Shown here: piece by piece, positions 17,282 through 26,566 of the stretch
Layout: each line of letters opens with the position of its first letter
Numbering within the stretch: position 1 is the stretch's first letter
NCBI RefSeq assembly: GCF_002980575.1
Contig: NZ_PVBS01000002.1
Span: 930,001 to 994,000, forward strand
DNA: 64,000 bases
Direction of reading: 5' to 3'
Origin: Sphingobacterium gobiense
GTDB taxonomy: Bacteria > Bacteroidota > Bacteroidia > Sphingobacteriales > Sphingobacteriaceae
Notes under the pieces: generated by a model
Told to the model about the DNA's origin: nothing
Seen by the model: only the letters and a program-made list of their open reading frames with translations
Database searches by the model: none
Translations under genes and position numbers: made by a program

Positions 17282-18874
17282 CTAGTTTACATCCCAGAAC
17301 AATTTATTGTTTACATTGTCCTGATCTCTCACTGCATTATAATGTTCTGTGTTATAGGTAATCTCAGATGATGGTAACATCCATCTATTAGGCACTTCTT
17401 TTTGTAAATCTGCAGGTTCGACTCTGAACGTAAATGTCGGATAGTTTAAGCGTCTAACTTCCGCCCATGACTCCAATGGTTGGATGATATTAAAATGCAG
17501 CCATTTCTGTCTTGCAATCAACTCGATTTTATTGCCTGACCAGCCAACGTTTGCAATATAGGCATTGATGGCAGTGGATGTTGGAGAAGTAGGGGCAGGG
17601 GCATCGTCATTATTACTACCCTGTCTAATTTGCTGAAGCATAGCGATAGATTCTCTAATACCTTTTTCAAAAAGGTCGTTTGCTAGGGCATCTCCACCAT
17701 TTCTGGTATGGTATTCTGCAAGCAAAAAGTTAACTTCTGAAGCGGAAATGATTATTCCTGGAAAGTTTTGATTTCTTGAATAAGTGGAACGATTATAAAT
17801 AGACAAAATGGATTCTCCATCACTGTTTCCATTGATTAATTGTTGTTGTGCACCTGTAGTTAAGGTAGGGTCCAATCCCACATACGCATTTGGAGAAAGT
17901 GCACCTTTTTCAAACATAAAAGGCAACCGAGGATCTACTTTGTCTATCATATAGTCTATCATAGCTTTTCCGGCTAGATTAGCATTCCATGATTCTATTC
18001 CATCTCTGAAACCTCTGGAATGATACCACTCATTCGTATTGTCAAATATTTCCAATTGGATGTTTTGATCATTGGTCATAACAAGCGGGTAAGTTGAAGC
18101 GTTACCCACTATTTCTGCTAGCTCTGACTGTGCTCTTGAAGAAAGCGAAGGGGTATCGGAAATACGTGTTAACATTCTCAAACGAAGGGAATTACAATAC
18201 CTCTTCCAAAGATCCAAAGAACCGCCGTTTATGATGTCTTGTGTTCTAAATTTAGTCATTACTACAGGGGGAACGGTCAAGGCATTTAATTCTGTACTGA
18301 TAACTTTTAAATCATCCAACATGATCGTATATATATCTTCTCCTTTGTCGTATGCTGCATACGATGTTGTATAATCAGCGGGGTTAGCATTCAGTGAGCC
18401 TGCTTTGGACCATGGAATATTTCCATATAGATCAACCATTTGTTGGGTTTGATCATAAAATAATATTTTGGCCGCCAAGTAATATATACGTGACTGTTCC
18501 TGTTCTTCTTCTGGCTCTGAGGCAAAAACACGCTCAAATTCCTTGTATTGTGCGAGCCCCTTATAATAAGTGGCCCACCGATCTTGTACTGCGGCAGCAC
18601 CAGGAAGTAACTGGTTTGGTTCGTTCTGCCAGCCAACGGCCTGTACATAGCGATTAGCTGTTGTTCTAAGTATAACAAAATAATTCCAATAGCTTGGGAA
18701 AATTAATTCCCTGAAATCATAAGTTATACCTGCGAATTGTTTGTCTATTGTTGTTTCTGTTGTTGTCGATGGATCCCTATAGAATTCTTCGAAGCTTTCT
18801 TTTTTACATGAAGTAAAGAAGATCGCAAATGAGGTGGAAACTAACCCTATTATAATAAAAAACTTTTTCATCAT
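17282..18874 (-). CDS. SusD/RagB-family outer-membrane lipoprotein
   Basis: This is the surface glycan-binding partner of the SusC porin encoded 8 bases upstream. It has a lipoprotein signal with Cys23 in FFTSCKK, a helical TPR-like N-terminal half (WATYYKGLAQYKEFERVF, YYLAAKILFYDQTQQMVDLYG), and the C-terminal region with ASEVNFLLAEYHTRNGG and RQKWLHFNIIQPLESWAEVRR that is typical of the SusD-like 2 subgroup. The length, 530 aa, is normal. Together with SusC it would capture and import an oligosaccharide. The glycan specificity cannot be read from the sequence, but neighbours point to a fucosylated, mannose-containing one. Confidence 0.93.
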   Translation of the reverse strand: MMKKFFIIIGLVSTSFAIFFTSCKKESFEEFYRDPSTTTETTIDKQFAGITYDFRELIFPSYWNYFVILRTTANRYVQAVGWQNEPNQLLPGAAAVQDRWATYYKGLAQYKEFERVFASEPEEEQEQSRIYYLAAKILFYDQTQQMVDLYGNIPWSKAGSLNANPADYTTSYAAYDKGEDIYTIMLDDLKVISTELNALTVPPVVMTKFRTQDIINGGSLDLWKRYCNSLRLRMLTRISDTPSLSSRAQSELAEIVGNASTYPLVMTNDQNIQLEIFDNTNEWYHSRGFRDGIESWNANLAGKAMIDYMIDKVDPRLPFMFEKGALSPNAYVGLDPTLTTGAQQQLINGNSDGESILSIYNRSTYSRNQNFPGIIISASEVNFLLAEYHTRNGGDALANDLFEKGIRESIAMLQQIRQGSNNDDAPAPTSPTSTAINAYIANVGWSGNKIELIARQKWLHFNIIQPLESWAEVRRLNYPTFTFRVEPADLQKEVPNRWMLPSSEITYNTEHYNAVRDQDNVNNKLFWDVN

Positions 18875-18882
18875 CTTTTCAT

Positions 18883-21800
18883 TTAAAAACTAGCACGCAA
18901 CATTAAACCGAAAGTTCTTGTTGCAGGTCCTGTACCCGCATTTGTCACCTGATTTACCCAATATGATCCCCCTGTCATCTGTTCCGGATCAATATCTTTT
19001 ATAGAACGGTATATGAAAAACAGGTTTCTGCCAAAAGCCGATAGTTGAATATTCTTGGCATTTAATCTAGATGCGATTTCATTTGGTAGTCTATAACCTA
19101 AGGATAATTCTCTCATCTTAATGTAATTGTTGTTTTTGACATATAGTTCATAACGGGAATTTGAATACTGAGGACCGCCCCAATTATACGTTTGAGCGTA
19201 GTATCTTACTTGTGATATAACATTCGTATTTTGAGAACCATCGGCCAAGACACCTTCCATTAACATGCCGTCGTAATGAATTTTTTCTCCCCCAGGACCA
19301 GCCGTTCCAGAATAAGCGACTCCTTTTCCGTTTCCGTCAATATAATAGCTCATGCCTCCATTGGCGGCGTCCATATAATTTAAGCTTTCCTGGGTAAGTC
19401 CACGACTTGTCATCCAGGCTATACCCGTAGGCATTACTTGTCCGCCCCATCTAAAATCTAGCAATACATCTAAAGAAAAATTCTTGTAATGGAAGTTATT
19501 TACGAATCCGCCGACAGCCTTGGGCATATAATTTCCTGCTTTGATCCAATTATCGGCATCTACTTGGTACAAGCCCAAGTCATTCACCAATAAGTTGCCC
19601 TTGTCATCGGTCGCTATAGGCCTTACCATAATATCGCCAATAGGCTGTCCGATTTTAGATACCAACTGAGCTGCAGCCCCGTCGTAGTCCCTATGTAACA
19701 ACTGTGTCAAATCTCCAGGGAGCTCCTCAACAATATTTTTATTCATGGAGAAATTCAATGCGGTATTCCAACGGAAATTCTCTCCGCTGATAGGATTACT
19801 GGTAATTGCAAACTCCCAACCTCTGTTACGCAATGAGCCTGCATTTGCCAGTACAGAGCTTGCTCCATTAGAATTGGGCAGCGTGTAATATAAGATCTGA
19901 TCCTTGATCAAGCCATTATAATAGGTCACATCAAGACCCAACTTTCCATTTAAAAATCTTGTCTCAAGACCAAACTCTATTTCTTTTTTCGTTTCCGGCT
20001 TAATACCTTCATTTCCGAAACTTTCAGTAGGAACTAACGTGTGTAATACCGCTGTACCGGTTCCCTGATTACCGACATTTCCCACTTGATAACTTATGGG
20101 ACTCTGGTATACTGTAGGATAGTTACCCACGATACCCCAAGAACCTCTCAGTTTCGCGTAATCAAAAATAGTGGGTAAATCGAAGGCTTCAGAAAGGATT
20201 AAGCTGGAGTTGACCGATGGATAGTACAGCACGTTGTTATCTGGGTGCATGGTCGAAATGCGTTCTCGTCTTAGCGTTCCTTCTACAAACCAGTAATCTT
20301 TCATGTTGAAGTTCATTGTGCCGAAAACAGCATCACGCAATACATTCCTGCGGTAATTCCAGCGATTATTGGCCCCAACCAAATTAACCGATGCTTTCAA
20401 GTCGTACCAATCACGGATATGTAATCCTCCTTCGGTTTGTCTCTGAACAAAGTTTTCTTGTGTTCTTGTCCCTGTATAGCCGGCCATTATACCTAAAGAG
20501 TAATCTTCATTGATGTCTTTTTTATAAGTAGCCAATAAATCTGTATAATATACATTTCCAGACATTTGACCTAAGCGAAAGGCTCCGCTATTTCCAAATG
20601 TCAAAGGTATTTCATTGGGCTCTCTTTCCTCGGTTCGCATATTGGTCATATCTGCCGAGAATCTTCCTCTTATGGAAAAATCATTAGTTATTTGCCATGT
20701 GTTGGTAAATGATCCAATGACACGGTTAGAGTATTCGTCGGCAGATCTCGCTAAACTATTCCAATAGTAATCCAATACATCTACCCGATATCCATTGTAG
20801 CGGATGTTTTCTTCAGGTGTAAAGCTTTGTGCATTAGGTCCTTGTATTACATATTTGTATCCCATACTTGTCTGGAACTTGTTTGCATACCAATCAGGAT
20901 TATCGAAGGTGGAAATCATACCCGCAAAATTATTGATCAACCTGTCTGTCAAGGTTGGACGATTGTGCGTGTGCTGATTAATATAATTAACTACCACATC
21001 TGTCGTGAAATTTTCCCAGAGTTTAAACGAGCTATTTAGGTTTGCAATATTCCTCTTGTTATAAGAATCCAATGCCGTCATTTGATTATCCTGACGTGTT
21101 ACAGAGAACCTCACATTCGATTTTTCTGTGGTATGCCCCAAAGCAACGTTAAAAATTGTGTTGTTTGGGTTGTTAAACAGATTGCTGTAAGCGTTTTGAG
21201 CCTGGTATGGTCTTATTTCGCCATCCCATGATCTTATCGGCTGTCCATCAAATTTTGGCCCGAAGTTTAACGATGTATTTGCTGTGCCTCGTACGCCATC
21301 CGGATAATAGAAAAACATATCTTCGCTTTGGCCGACATTAGCATATGACAGATCATAGCCTGGACCCCTTACATCTTGGAATCTAGGTAAATATCCTACT
21401 CGGTCAAGGGTATAGGTCGCATTAAAATCAAGTGAGAAACCCTGCCCGCCTTTGCCTGATTTAGTAGTAACCAAAACGACACCATTCATGGCTTCCGAAC
21501 CATAAAGCGCTGCTGCAGATGCTCCTTTCAGGATACTGATAGATTCGATATCTTCGGGGTTTAAATCCTCCAGGCCATTTCCCCGTGCACGTTGGTCTCC
21601 CCAATAATCCGAATTATTAAATGAGGATTGTCGCATTGGAACACCATCAATAATAACGAGAGGTTGTGAACTATTGGCAATTGAGTTAATACCACGAATA
21701 TTAATATTAATCCCTGATGTTGCTCCTCCCGGCGCTGCCGAAATCCGTACCCCCGGTGCCTTTCCGTACAATGCTCCCGCAAAATTCGGAGAACCGGTTT

Positions 21801-22194
21801 TTGTTAATTCTTCGCCACCAACAGTACTCATGGCGTATCCTAATTCCTTAGGCGCGCGTTTAATCCCCATCGCCGTCACGACGACCTCGTCCAGCGCGCC
21901 TGCGTCTTCCTGTAACGTCACGTTCAAATTTGTGCTGGATACGGTGAATTCACGTGAAATGTAGCCAATAGTGGAAAATCTCAAGGTTTGTCCGTTGTTG
22001 GCTTGGATAGAATAACGTCCATCCGCGTCGGTCTGCGCGGCTACTGTCGTACCAATGACAGCTACCGTAACGCCGGCGAGTGCCCCGTTTGCATCCGTCA
22101 CTCTCCCCGTAACGGTCTGCTGTGCAAATAACGTTGTTACGCTAAGCAGCATAATCAGCGCTAAACTGCAACATTGTCTGTAAAGTTTGCTCAT
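18883..22194 (-). CDS. SusC/RagA-family TonB-linked outer-membrane transporter
   Basis: The 1103-residue protein has a signal peptide (LLSVTTLFAQ), an N-terminal carboxypeptidase-D-like domain (TVTGRVTDANGALAGVTVAV), a TonB-box region (ALDEVVVTAMG), the plug (GKAPGVRISAAPGG, ILKGASAAALYGSEAMNGVVLVTTK) and a long beta-barrel ending in an aromatic residue (LRASF). It lacks an N-terminal STN signalling domain, so it is not expected to work through an anti-sigma factor. Its ATG overlaps the stop of the upstream ROK regulator gene in ATGA, so the two are probably translationally coupled. The SusD-like gene follows 8 bases later. Confidence 0.95.
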   Translation of the reverse strand: MSKLYRQCCSLALIMLLSVTTLFAQQTVTGRVTDANGALAGVTVAVIGTTVAAQTDADGRYSIQANNGQTLRFSTIGYISREFTVSSTNLNVTLQEDAGALDEVVVTAMGIKRAPKELGYAMSTVGGEELTKTGSPNFAGALYGKAPGVRISAAPGGATSGININIRGINSIANSSQPLVIIDGVPMRQSSFNNSDYWGDQRARGNGLEDLNPEDIESISILKGASAAALYGSEAMNGVVLVTTKSGKGGQGFSLDFNATYTLDRVGYLPRFQDVRGPGYDLSYANVGQSEDMFFYYPDGVRGTANTSLNFGPKFDGQPIRSWDGEIRPYQAQNAYSNLFNNPNNTIFNVALGHTTEKSNVRFSVTRQDNQMTALDSYNKRNIANLNSSFKLWENFTTDVVVNYINQHTHNRPTLTDRLINNFAGMISTFDNPDWYANKFQTSMGYKYVIQGPNAQSFTPEENIRYNGYRVDVLDYYWNSLARSADEYSNRVIGSFTNTWQITNDFSIRGRFSADMTNMRTEEREPNEIPLTFGNSGAFRLGQMSGNVYYTDLLATYKKDINEDYSLGIMAGYTGTRTQENFVQRQTEGGLHIRDWYDLKASVNLVGANNRWNYRRNVLRDAVFGTMNFNMKDYWFVEGTLRRERISTMHPDNNVLYYPSVNSSLILSEAFDLPTIFDYAKLRGSWGIVGNYPTVYQSPISYQVGNVGNQGTGTAVLHTLVPTESFGNEGIKPETKKEIEFGLETRFLNGKLGLDVTYYNGLIKDQILYYTLPNSNGASSVLANAGSLRNRGWEFAITSNPISGENFRWNTALNFSMNKNIVEELPGDLTQLLHRDYDGAAAQLVSKIGQPIGDIMVRPIATDDKGNLLVNDLGLYQVDADNWIKAGNYMPKAVGGFVNNFHYKNFSLDVLLDFRWGGQVMPTGIAWMTSRGLTQESLNYMDAANGGMSYYIDGNGKGVAYSGTAGPGGEKIHYDGMLMEGVLADGSQNTNVISQVRYYAQTYNWGGPQYSNSRYELYVKNNNYIKMRELSLGYRLPNEIASRLNAKNIQLSAFGRNLFFIYRSIKDIDPEQMTGGSYWVNQVTNAGTGPATRTFGLMLRASF

Positions 22195-23387
22195 AGTTTT
22201 GCTTTAGTTAATTGTTTATGTTGTGTGTTGTCCCACCGCATGCGCTGCACTGCTATGCAGGCCGATGAAAGCAATTGGACGTTGTTAATTTCCGATATCT
22301 GTATGGTCGTGCATTTTGCTAAGCGCGGTATGCAGTATTCTTGTATGGAAGACTGGATTTGTGGTAATAATACATCGCCAAACATGGCACCTTTTCCACT
22401 GATCACGATGGTTTCTGGGTTTAGAATGTGAATAAGCGTTGCTATCCCTTTCCCCAACATGTATGCTATTCTTCTGATAGCAATAATGGTTACCTGATCC
22501 CCCTTTATGTAGGCTTCAAGAACATCTTCTAAGGTAAGGTTACGGTGCTCGTTATATTTTTTTTCAAGTGAAGAACGCTGTCCGTCTTCTATGGCCTCTA
22601 TGATGTACTCAATGGCACATAATAAAGATGCTGCTACCTCCAGACAACCCTTTTTACCGCACGAACAAAGCTTGTCTTCATCAGCTAGAGGTATATGACT
22701 GAATTCACCAGCGAACCCGCTGTGTCCCTTAAAGAGCTTGCCATCGACGATCATACCCAGCCCGACGCCCCAGTTTAAATTCACAACCAGGGCATTGTCA
22801 GCTTCTTTTATTAAGCCAAAATTCTTTTCGGCTATCGCAATGCTGGCCGAATCGTTTTCCAGATAAGTAGGGGTTCCAAAGTGTGACTGAATATTTTCCC
22901 GGAGGTTGTACAGTGGAGACTTTGGTGAAAAAGAACTGTTAATACCTTTTTTTGAATCCACGAAACCCGGCATGGTAATGCCAATGCTTAAGACTTTACC
23001 TTTTGGGAATTCAGAAATGACGGTTGTTAAGGAATCAACTATTTTGGTATACGTATCCGGATCATCCCATAAATGCGTCGTTATTTTCGTAATGGGCAGA
23101 AGTTGCCGATTGGCGAGGTTAACAGCGGTGATGTTCGTAGCATACTGATCCATCGCTATAACAACAATACATCCCTGTTTATCGGCGTTCAAAATAAAAT
23201 GCATCGCACGTCGTCCGCCGGTGGAGGCTCGAAGTCCGCAACTTACTATCAACTCATCTTCAATAAGTTCATTGATTGCTTTTGTAATAAGTGGAATACT
23301 CTTTCCGATCCAATCGCTCAATTCTGCAATGGACTGATTTGGAGAAAAGTATAATGCCCGTAAAATCGCAAGTTTTAGGCTATTCAT
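22191..23387 (-). CDS. ROK-family transcriptional regulator (NagC/XylR type)
   Basis: Residues ~1-60 form a winged helix-turn-helix (NQSIAELSDWIGKSIPLITKAINELIE), followed by a ROK sugar-binding domain with the END motif (LENDSAS, residues 177-179), GVGLGMIVDGKLFKG, and the structural zinc site: H231 plus C241, C243 and C248 in LCSCGKKGCLE. ROK regulators are usually repressors released by a free or phosphorylated sugar. This one overlaps SusC by 4 bases and heads the import operon, so it probably autoregulates and controls susCD. The effector may be a monosaccharide released by the neighbouring hydrolases. It diverges from the acyltransferase gene at 23604 across a 216-base A/T-rich gap that should hold its operator. 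Confidence 0.9.
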   Translation of the reverse strand: MNSLKLAILRALYFSPNQSIAELSDWIGKSIPLITKAINELIEDELIVSCGLRASTGGRRAMHFILNADKQGCIVVIAMDQYATNITAVNLANRQLLPITKITTHLWDDPDTYTKIVDSLTTVISEFPKGKVLSIGITMPGFVDSKKGINSSFSPKSPLYNLRENIQSHFGTPTYLENDSASIAIAEKNFGLIKEADNALVVNLNWGVGLGMIVDGKLFKGHSGFAGEFSHIPLADEDKLCSCGKKGCLEVAASLLCAIEYIIEAIEDGQRSSLEKKYNEHRNLTLEDVLEAYIKGDQVTIIAIRRIAYMLGKGIATLIHILNPETIVISGKGAMFGDVLLPQIQSSIQEYCIPRLAKCTTIQISEINNVQLLSSACIAVQRMRWDNTQHKQLTKAKL

Positions 23388-23603
23388 GGTCTCATAACTA
23401 TTATGTCGGCTTTTTAACTTAATTATTTATTAATCGTAAATATATAGGTATTTAATATTAACATCCAAATACTTTTTAAATATTTTTTTAAGTATGCGTT
23501 TTAAGCTTATTTTTTACAGAAACATCTGCTGTATTGTAACAAAGTTGTGGTCAGATAAGAGGGTATTTGACTTATTTCATAGATTAGCTCTCATAAAATC
23601 TAA

Positions 23604-24824
23604 ATGTTGATGACGAAACAACGCTATTATTCCCTTGATGTGTTCAGAGGAGCAACCGTGGCACTCATGATTTTGGTCAATAACCCAGGAGCTTGGGCCC
23701 ACATGTTTGCGCCTTTAAAGCACGCGGCTTGGCATGGTTGTACGCCTACAGACTTGGTGTTTCCATTCTTTTTATTTGCTGTCGGAAATGCGATGGCGTT
23801 TGTGATTCCCAGATTGCAAGAAGCGGGACAGGCTGTATTTTGGAAGAAAGTGATAAAAAGGACTTTATTGATTTTTGCCATTGGCCTATTTTTAAACTGG
23901 TGGCCGTTTGTGCAATGGGTAGGGGATGGTCTGCAGTTCCGGGAATGGGTAGATTCAGGTAATGGGGAGCGCGGTGTCCGTATCTTCGGGGTTTTACAAC
24001 GTATCGCTGTGTGTTATTTCTTTGCGTCTATTTTGGTTTATTTCTTTAAACCGAGGAGTTTAGTTTACCTATCCGCTTTAATACTACTAGGCTATTGGGG
24101 GCTGTGTGCATTTCTAGGGGAGGGGGATCCGTACTCGCTGGAAGGTTGGTTTGGGACGGCTATTGATAAGCAAGTATTGGGTGTTGCCCATATGTACAAG
24201 GGGGAGGGAGTACCTTTTGATCCAGAAGGCTTAATGAGCACCATGCCGGCTATCGTGCAAGTAGTTTTTGGTTATCTGGCAGGAACGTTTATTCGAAAAC
24301 AAGGGCAAGTCAATTGGCTGTGGGCAAAAGTACCCAAGACAACAGAGGCTCATTTCAAGTTGTTGGCAGGATTTATGGTGATAGGATTTATCCTTTTGGT
24401 ATTAGGCTGGAGTTGGTCTTTAGGCTTTCCTATTAATAAGAAAATATGGACAAGCTCTTATGTGCTTTATACAACAGGGCTGGGTATCCTCTCATTGGGC
24501 GTGATGATTTGGTTTATTGAAGTGCAGGATGTAAGGAATGCCTTAACAAGATTTTTTGATGTATTTGGAAAGAACCCGCTGTTTATTTTTGTGCTTAGTG
24601 GCTTGTTGCCACGTTTTTTGGGGTTATTTCGGATTTCTGATGGTGTTTCTTCCGAAGGCGTACCACAGTATCTAACGGCTTTGTCCTGGTTTTATAAATA
24701 TGTGTGTGCGAAAATTCCCGGACCGCCAGAATTGGGCTCATTTGTGTATTCCCTTTGTTTTTTAGGGATCATGTGGGGAATCTGCTATATACTGGATAAG
24801 AAGAAGATTTATATTAAAGTTTGA
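23604..24824 (+). CDS. DUF5009/HGSNAT-like membrane acyltransferase
   Basis: The N-terminal SLDVFRGATVALMILVNNPG, the following TPTDLVFPFFLFAVGNAMAF and about ten hydrophobic segments match the YeiB/heparan-alpha-glucosaminide N-acetyltransferase-like family often found in Bacteroidota glycan loci. In the human homologue the enzyme moves an acetyl group from acetyl-CoA across the membrane onto glucosamine. In bacteria the substrate is mostly unproven. It diverges from the ROK regulator, so it could share its operator and take part in processing the imported sugar, but that is inferred from position. A second ATG at 23610 is an equally good start. Confidence 0.85.
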   Translation: MLMTKQRYYSLDVFRGATVALMILVNNPGAWAHMFAPLKHAAWHGCTPTDLVFPFFLFAVGNAMAFVIPRLQEAGQAVFWKKVIKRTLLIFAIGLFLNWWPFVQWVGDGLQFREWVDSGNGERGVRIFGVLQRIAVCYFFASILVYFFKPRSLVYLSALILLGYWGLCAFLGEGDPYSLEGWFGTAIDKQVLGVAHMYKGEGVPFDPEGLMSTMPAIVQVVFGYLAGTFIRKQGQVNWLWAKVPKTTEAHFKLLAGFMVIGFILLVLGWSWSLGFPINKKIWTSSYVLYTTGLGILSLGVMIWFIEVQDVRNALTRFFDVFGKNPLFIFVLSGLLPRFLGLFRISDGVSSEGVPQYLTALSWFYKYVCAKIPGPPELGSFVYSLCFLGIMWGICYILDKKKIYIKV

Positions 24825-24845
24825 GGTTTTTTTACTTTTTGTTTC

Positions 24846-24853
24846 TATCTTTG
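24846..24853 (+). promoter_or_regulatory. Bacteroidota -7 box TATCTTTG for rpsO
   Basis: TATCTTTG fits TAnnTTTG exactly. A TTTG lies about 22 bases upstream, close to the -33 distance. Transcription would begin near 24858, about 40 bases before the rpsO start codon. Confidence 0.6.
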
Positions 24854-24897
24854 CGCTCAATTAATAATTTTTTTAACGCTTTAATATTATTCAAGAA

Positions 24898-25179
24898 ATG
24901 TATTTAAGTAAAGAGTACAAAGCTGACATCTTCGCAGAATTTGCGGGCTCAGCAACAAACACTGGTTCTACAGAAGGACAAGTCGCTTTATTCACTAAAA
25001 GAATTGCTCACTTAACGGAGCATTTGAAAAAAAACAGAAAAGATTTTAACACACAACGTTCCCTACAGTTATTAGTAGGTAAACGTCGTTCATTATTAGC
25101 TTATCTGCACAAAAAAGATATCGAGCGCTACCGTGCTATTATCAAAGCATTGAGCTTACGTGATATCATCAAAAAATAA
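24898..25179 (+). CDS. rpsO: 30S ribosomal protein S15
   Basis: The protein matches S15 throughout: MYLSKEYKADIF at the start, GSTEGQVALFTKRIAHLTEHL, then LQLLVGKRRSLLAYLHKKD and a terminal ERYRAIIKAL. S15 binds the central domain of 16S rRNA early in 30S assembly. At 93 residues it is slightly longer than usual because of a short C-terminal extension (SLRDIIKK). It has its own promoter box and terminator, and so forms a single-gene unit. The usual neighbour pnp lies 6.2 kb further on, separated by minus-strand genes. Confidence 0.98.
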   Translation: MYLSKEYKADIFAEFAGSATNTGSTEGQVALFTKRIAHLTEHLKKNRKDFNTQRSLQLLVGKRRSLLAYLHKKDIERYRAIIKALSLRDIIKK

Positions 25180-25197
25180 GCTTTTAGGAGATTAAAT

Positions 25198-25230
25198 AAA
25201 AAGCCGCTTGTAAAAATAAGTGGCTTTTTT
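25198..25230 (+). terminator. rpsO terminator
   Basis: AAAAAGCCGCTT (25198-25209) pairs with AAGTGGCTTTTT (25218-25229), with one G-T pair and an 8-base loop, followed by T residues. It starts 19 bases after the rpsO stop and can also act on the converging beta-helix lipoprotein gene. Confidence 0.85.
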
Positions 25231-25252
25231 ATTGAGAGGGTCTTTTACCTGC

Positions 25253-26536
25253 TTACGCGCCGAAAGCTCCTATATAAGTCGCGGCTTCCGGAGCAGTATA
25301 GGTGTTGCCATTAATGGTGATACCGTTAGGGAAGTTACGAGGGATGTCTGTTCTTCCTATACCATAAGCGGGTGATTCTGATTTTAAATGAAAATCCCAT
25401 TGTGGGTCGAAAGTGGCATTATTTTGATCCATATCTAATGGATAATTAACAAAAAGAGGATCGTTTTCACCGGCCGCTGTCCCGCGAATTTCGTCCGTAC
25501 CGATAATCACGTTAGCTTCGTCTTTCTGGAATTGTTCCACAGCTTGTGGTGTGTGCCCATAGTAGAAATTGTTTGTATATATATTTCTTTCATCTGGTCC
25601 TGTAGGGCTATCGTATTTTATTCCATAACGGTTGTTTACCAACAGATTGTTATAGATTTCTGCGCGGACTTCTTTTTCTACCCAAATGGATCCTCCTTTA
25701 GATGTTGGCCGCCTCCAACCTGCGTTTAGTATGGTGTTATTATACGCTTTTATGTAGCCTTGAGGAGTCCGATCTCCCGAGTTGGATAGCTTGAGTGCAT
25801 TAGTATTCGGACTGTACATGAGGTTGAACGCAATATCTGCTATGACCCCTGATTTAGTATTAACTGCTTCTCCGCCAGATTCACCGTTTGTATAAAACTT
25901 ATTGTTGGCAATGATGGTCTTTCCACCTTCTAGGTAGAATGCGTCGTCTTTGAAATGACGGAAGGTACTGTTCACGATGACGACTTTCGCATCGACATTT
26001 GATGTCCATAAAGCAGGGACATTTGATCCGGCAGACGCTTTGTAATATTGACCTAGAACGGACGGGGATGCCTCTGTGGTTTCGCCGCCGCCGTATTCCA
26101 TAATGGTGTGTTCCAATAAGATCTCCTCACTGCTTGGAGCAGCCAGAAAGCCTCCCCACAGTCCTCCAAGCGCGTTGGCTTCTGTACGTTCTGATTCTTG
26201 CACACTCACTAAAACTGGGTTTTCTACGGTTCCCATGGAGTAGAGGTTGCCTTCAATAAGCACCTCTGGAGCTACATTTGAGTCCATGATTACAGTAACT
26301 CCTTCTTCGATGGTTAGGCTTTCGCCTCGAGGGATAACCAGGTGCCCTGTGACGTATATGGTGCTGCCTTTTTCCCAGACTCCAGAGACATTTCCCGAAA
26401 CGGAAGCCTCTGTAGGTGGCAGTATATTGTCGTCTGTAATTTCGGCTTCAGGATTTGACTTTGAGCAGGACGTAAAGGTTGTCGTTGCTCCCAGACTGAT
26501 AGTAGCGGTCAGTAATGCTAAGGTAGTAATTTTCAT
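25253..26536 (-). CDS. Right-handed beta-helix lipoprotein
   Basis: A lipoprotein signal (Cys24 in TFTSCSK) precedes a protein whose middle is made of short beta-helix coils rich in Asn, Gly and Ile/Val: GSTIYVTGHLVIPRGESLTIEEGVTV, then VIVNSTFRHF, IANNKFYTNG, AYNNTILNAGW and IYNNLLVNNRYG. No catalytic motif of a known polysaccharide lyase is recognisable. It lies 30 bases downstream of a TonB-dependent receptor on the same strand, so the two are probably co-expressed. It may be the surface-exposed partner of that receptor in place of a SusD. Confidence 0.8.
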   Translation of the reverse strand: MKITTLALLTATISLGATTTFTSCSKSNPEAEITDDNILPPTEASVSGNVSGVWEKGSTIYVTGHLVIPRGESLTIEEGVTVIMDSNVAPEVLIEGNLYSMGTVENPVLVSVQESERTEANALGGLWGGFLAAPSSEEILLEHTIMEYGGGETTEASPSVLGQYYKASAGSNVPALWTSNVDAKVVIVNSTFRHFKDDAFYLEGGKTIIANNKFYTNGESGGEAVNTKSGVIADIAFNLMYSPNTNALKLSNSGDRTPQGYIKAYNNTILNAGWRRPTSKGGSIWVEKEVRAEIYNNLLVNNRYGIKYDSPTGPDERNIYTNNFYYGHTPQAVEQFQKDEANVIIGTDEIRGTAAGENDPLFVNYPLDMDQNNATFDPQWDFHLKSESPAYGIGRTDIPRNFPNGITINGNTYTAPEAATYIGAFGA

Positions 26537-26566
26537 GTTTTGATGATTTTTAGTTATAAATTTTAT

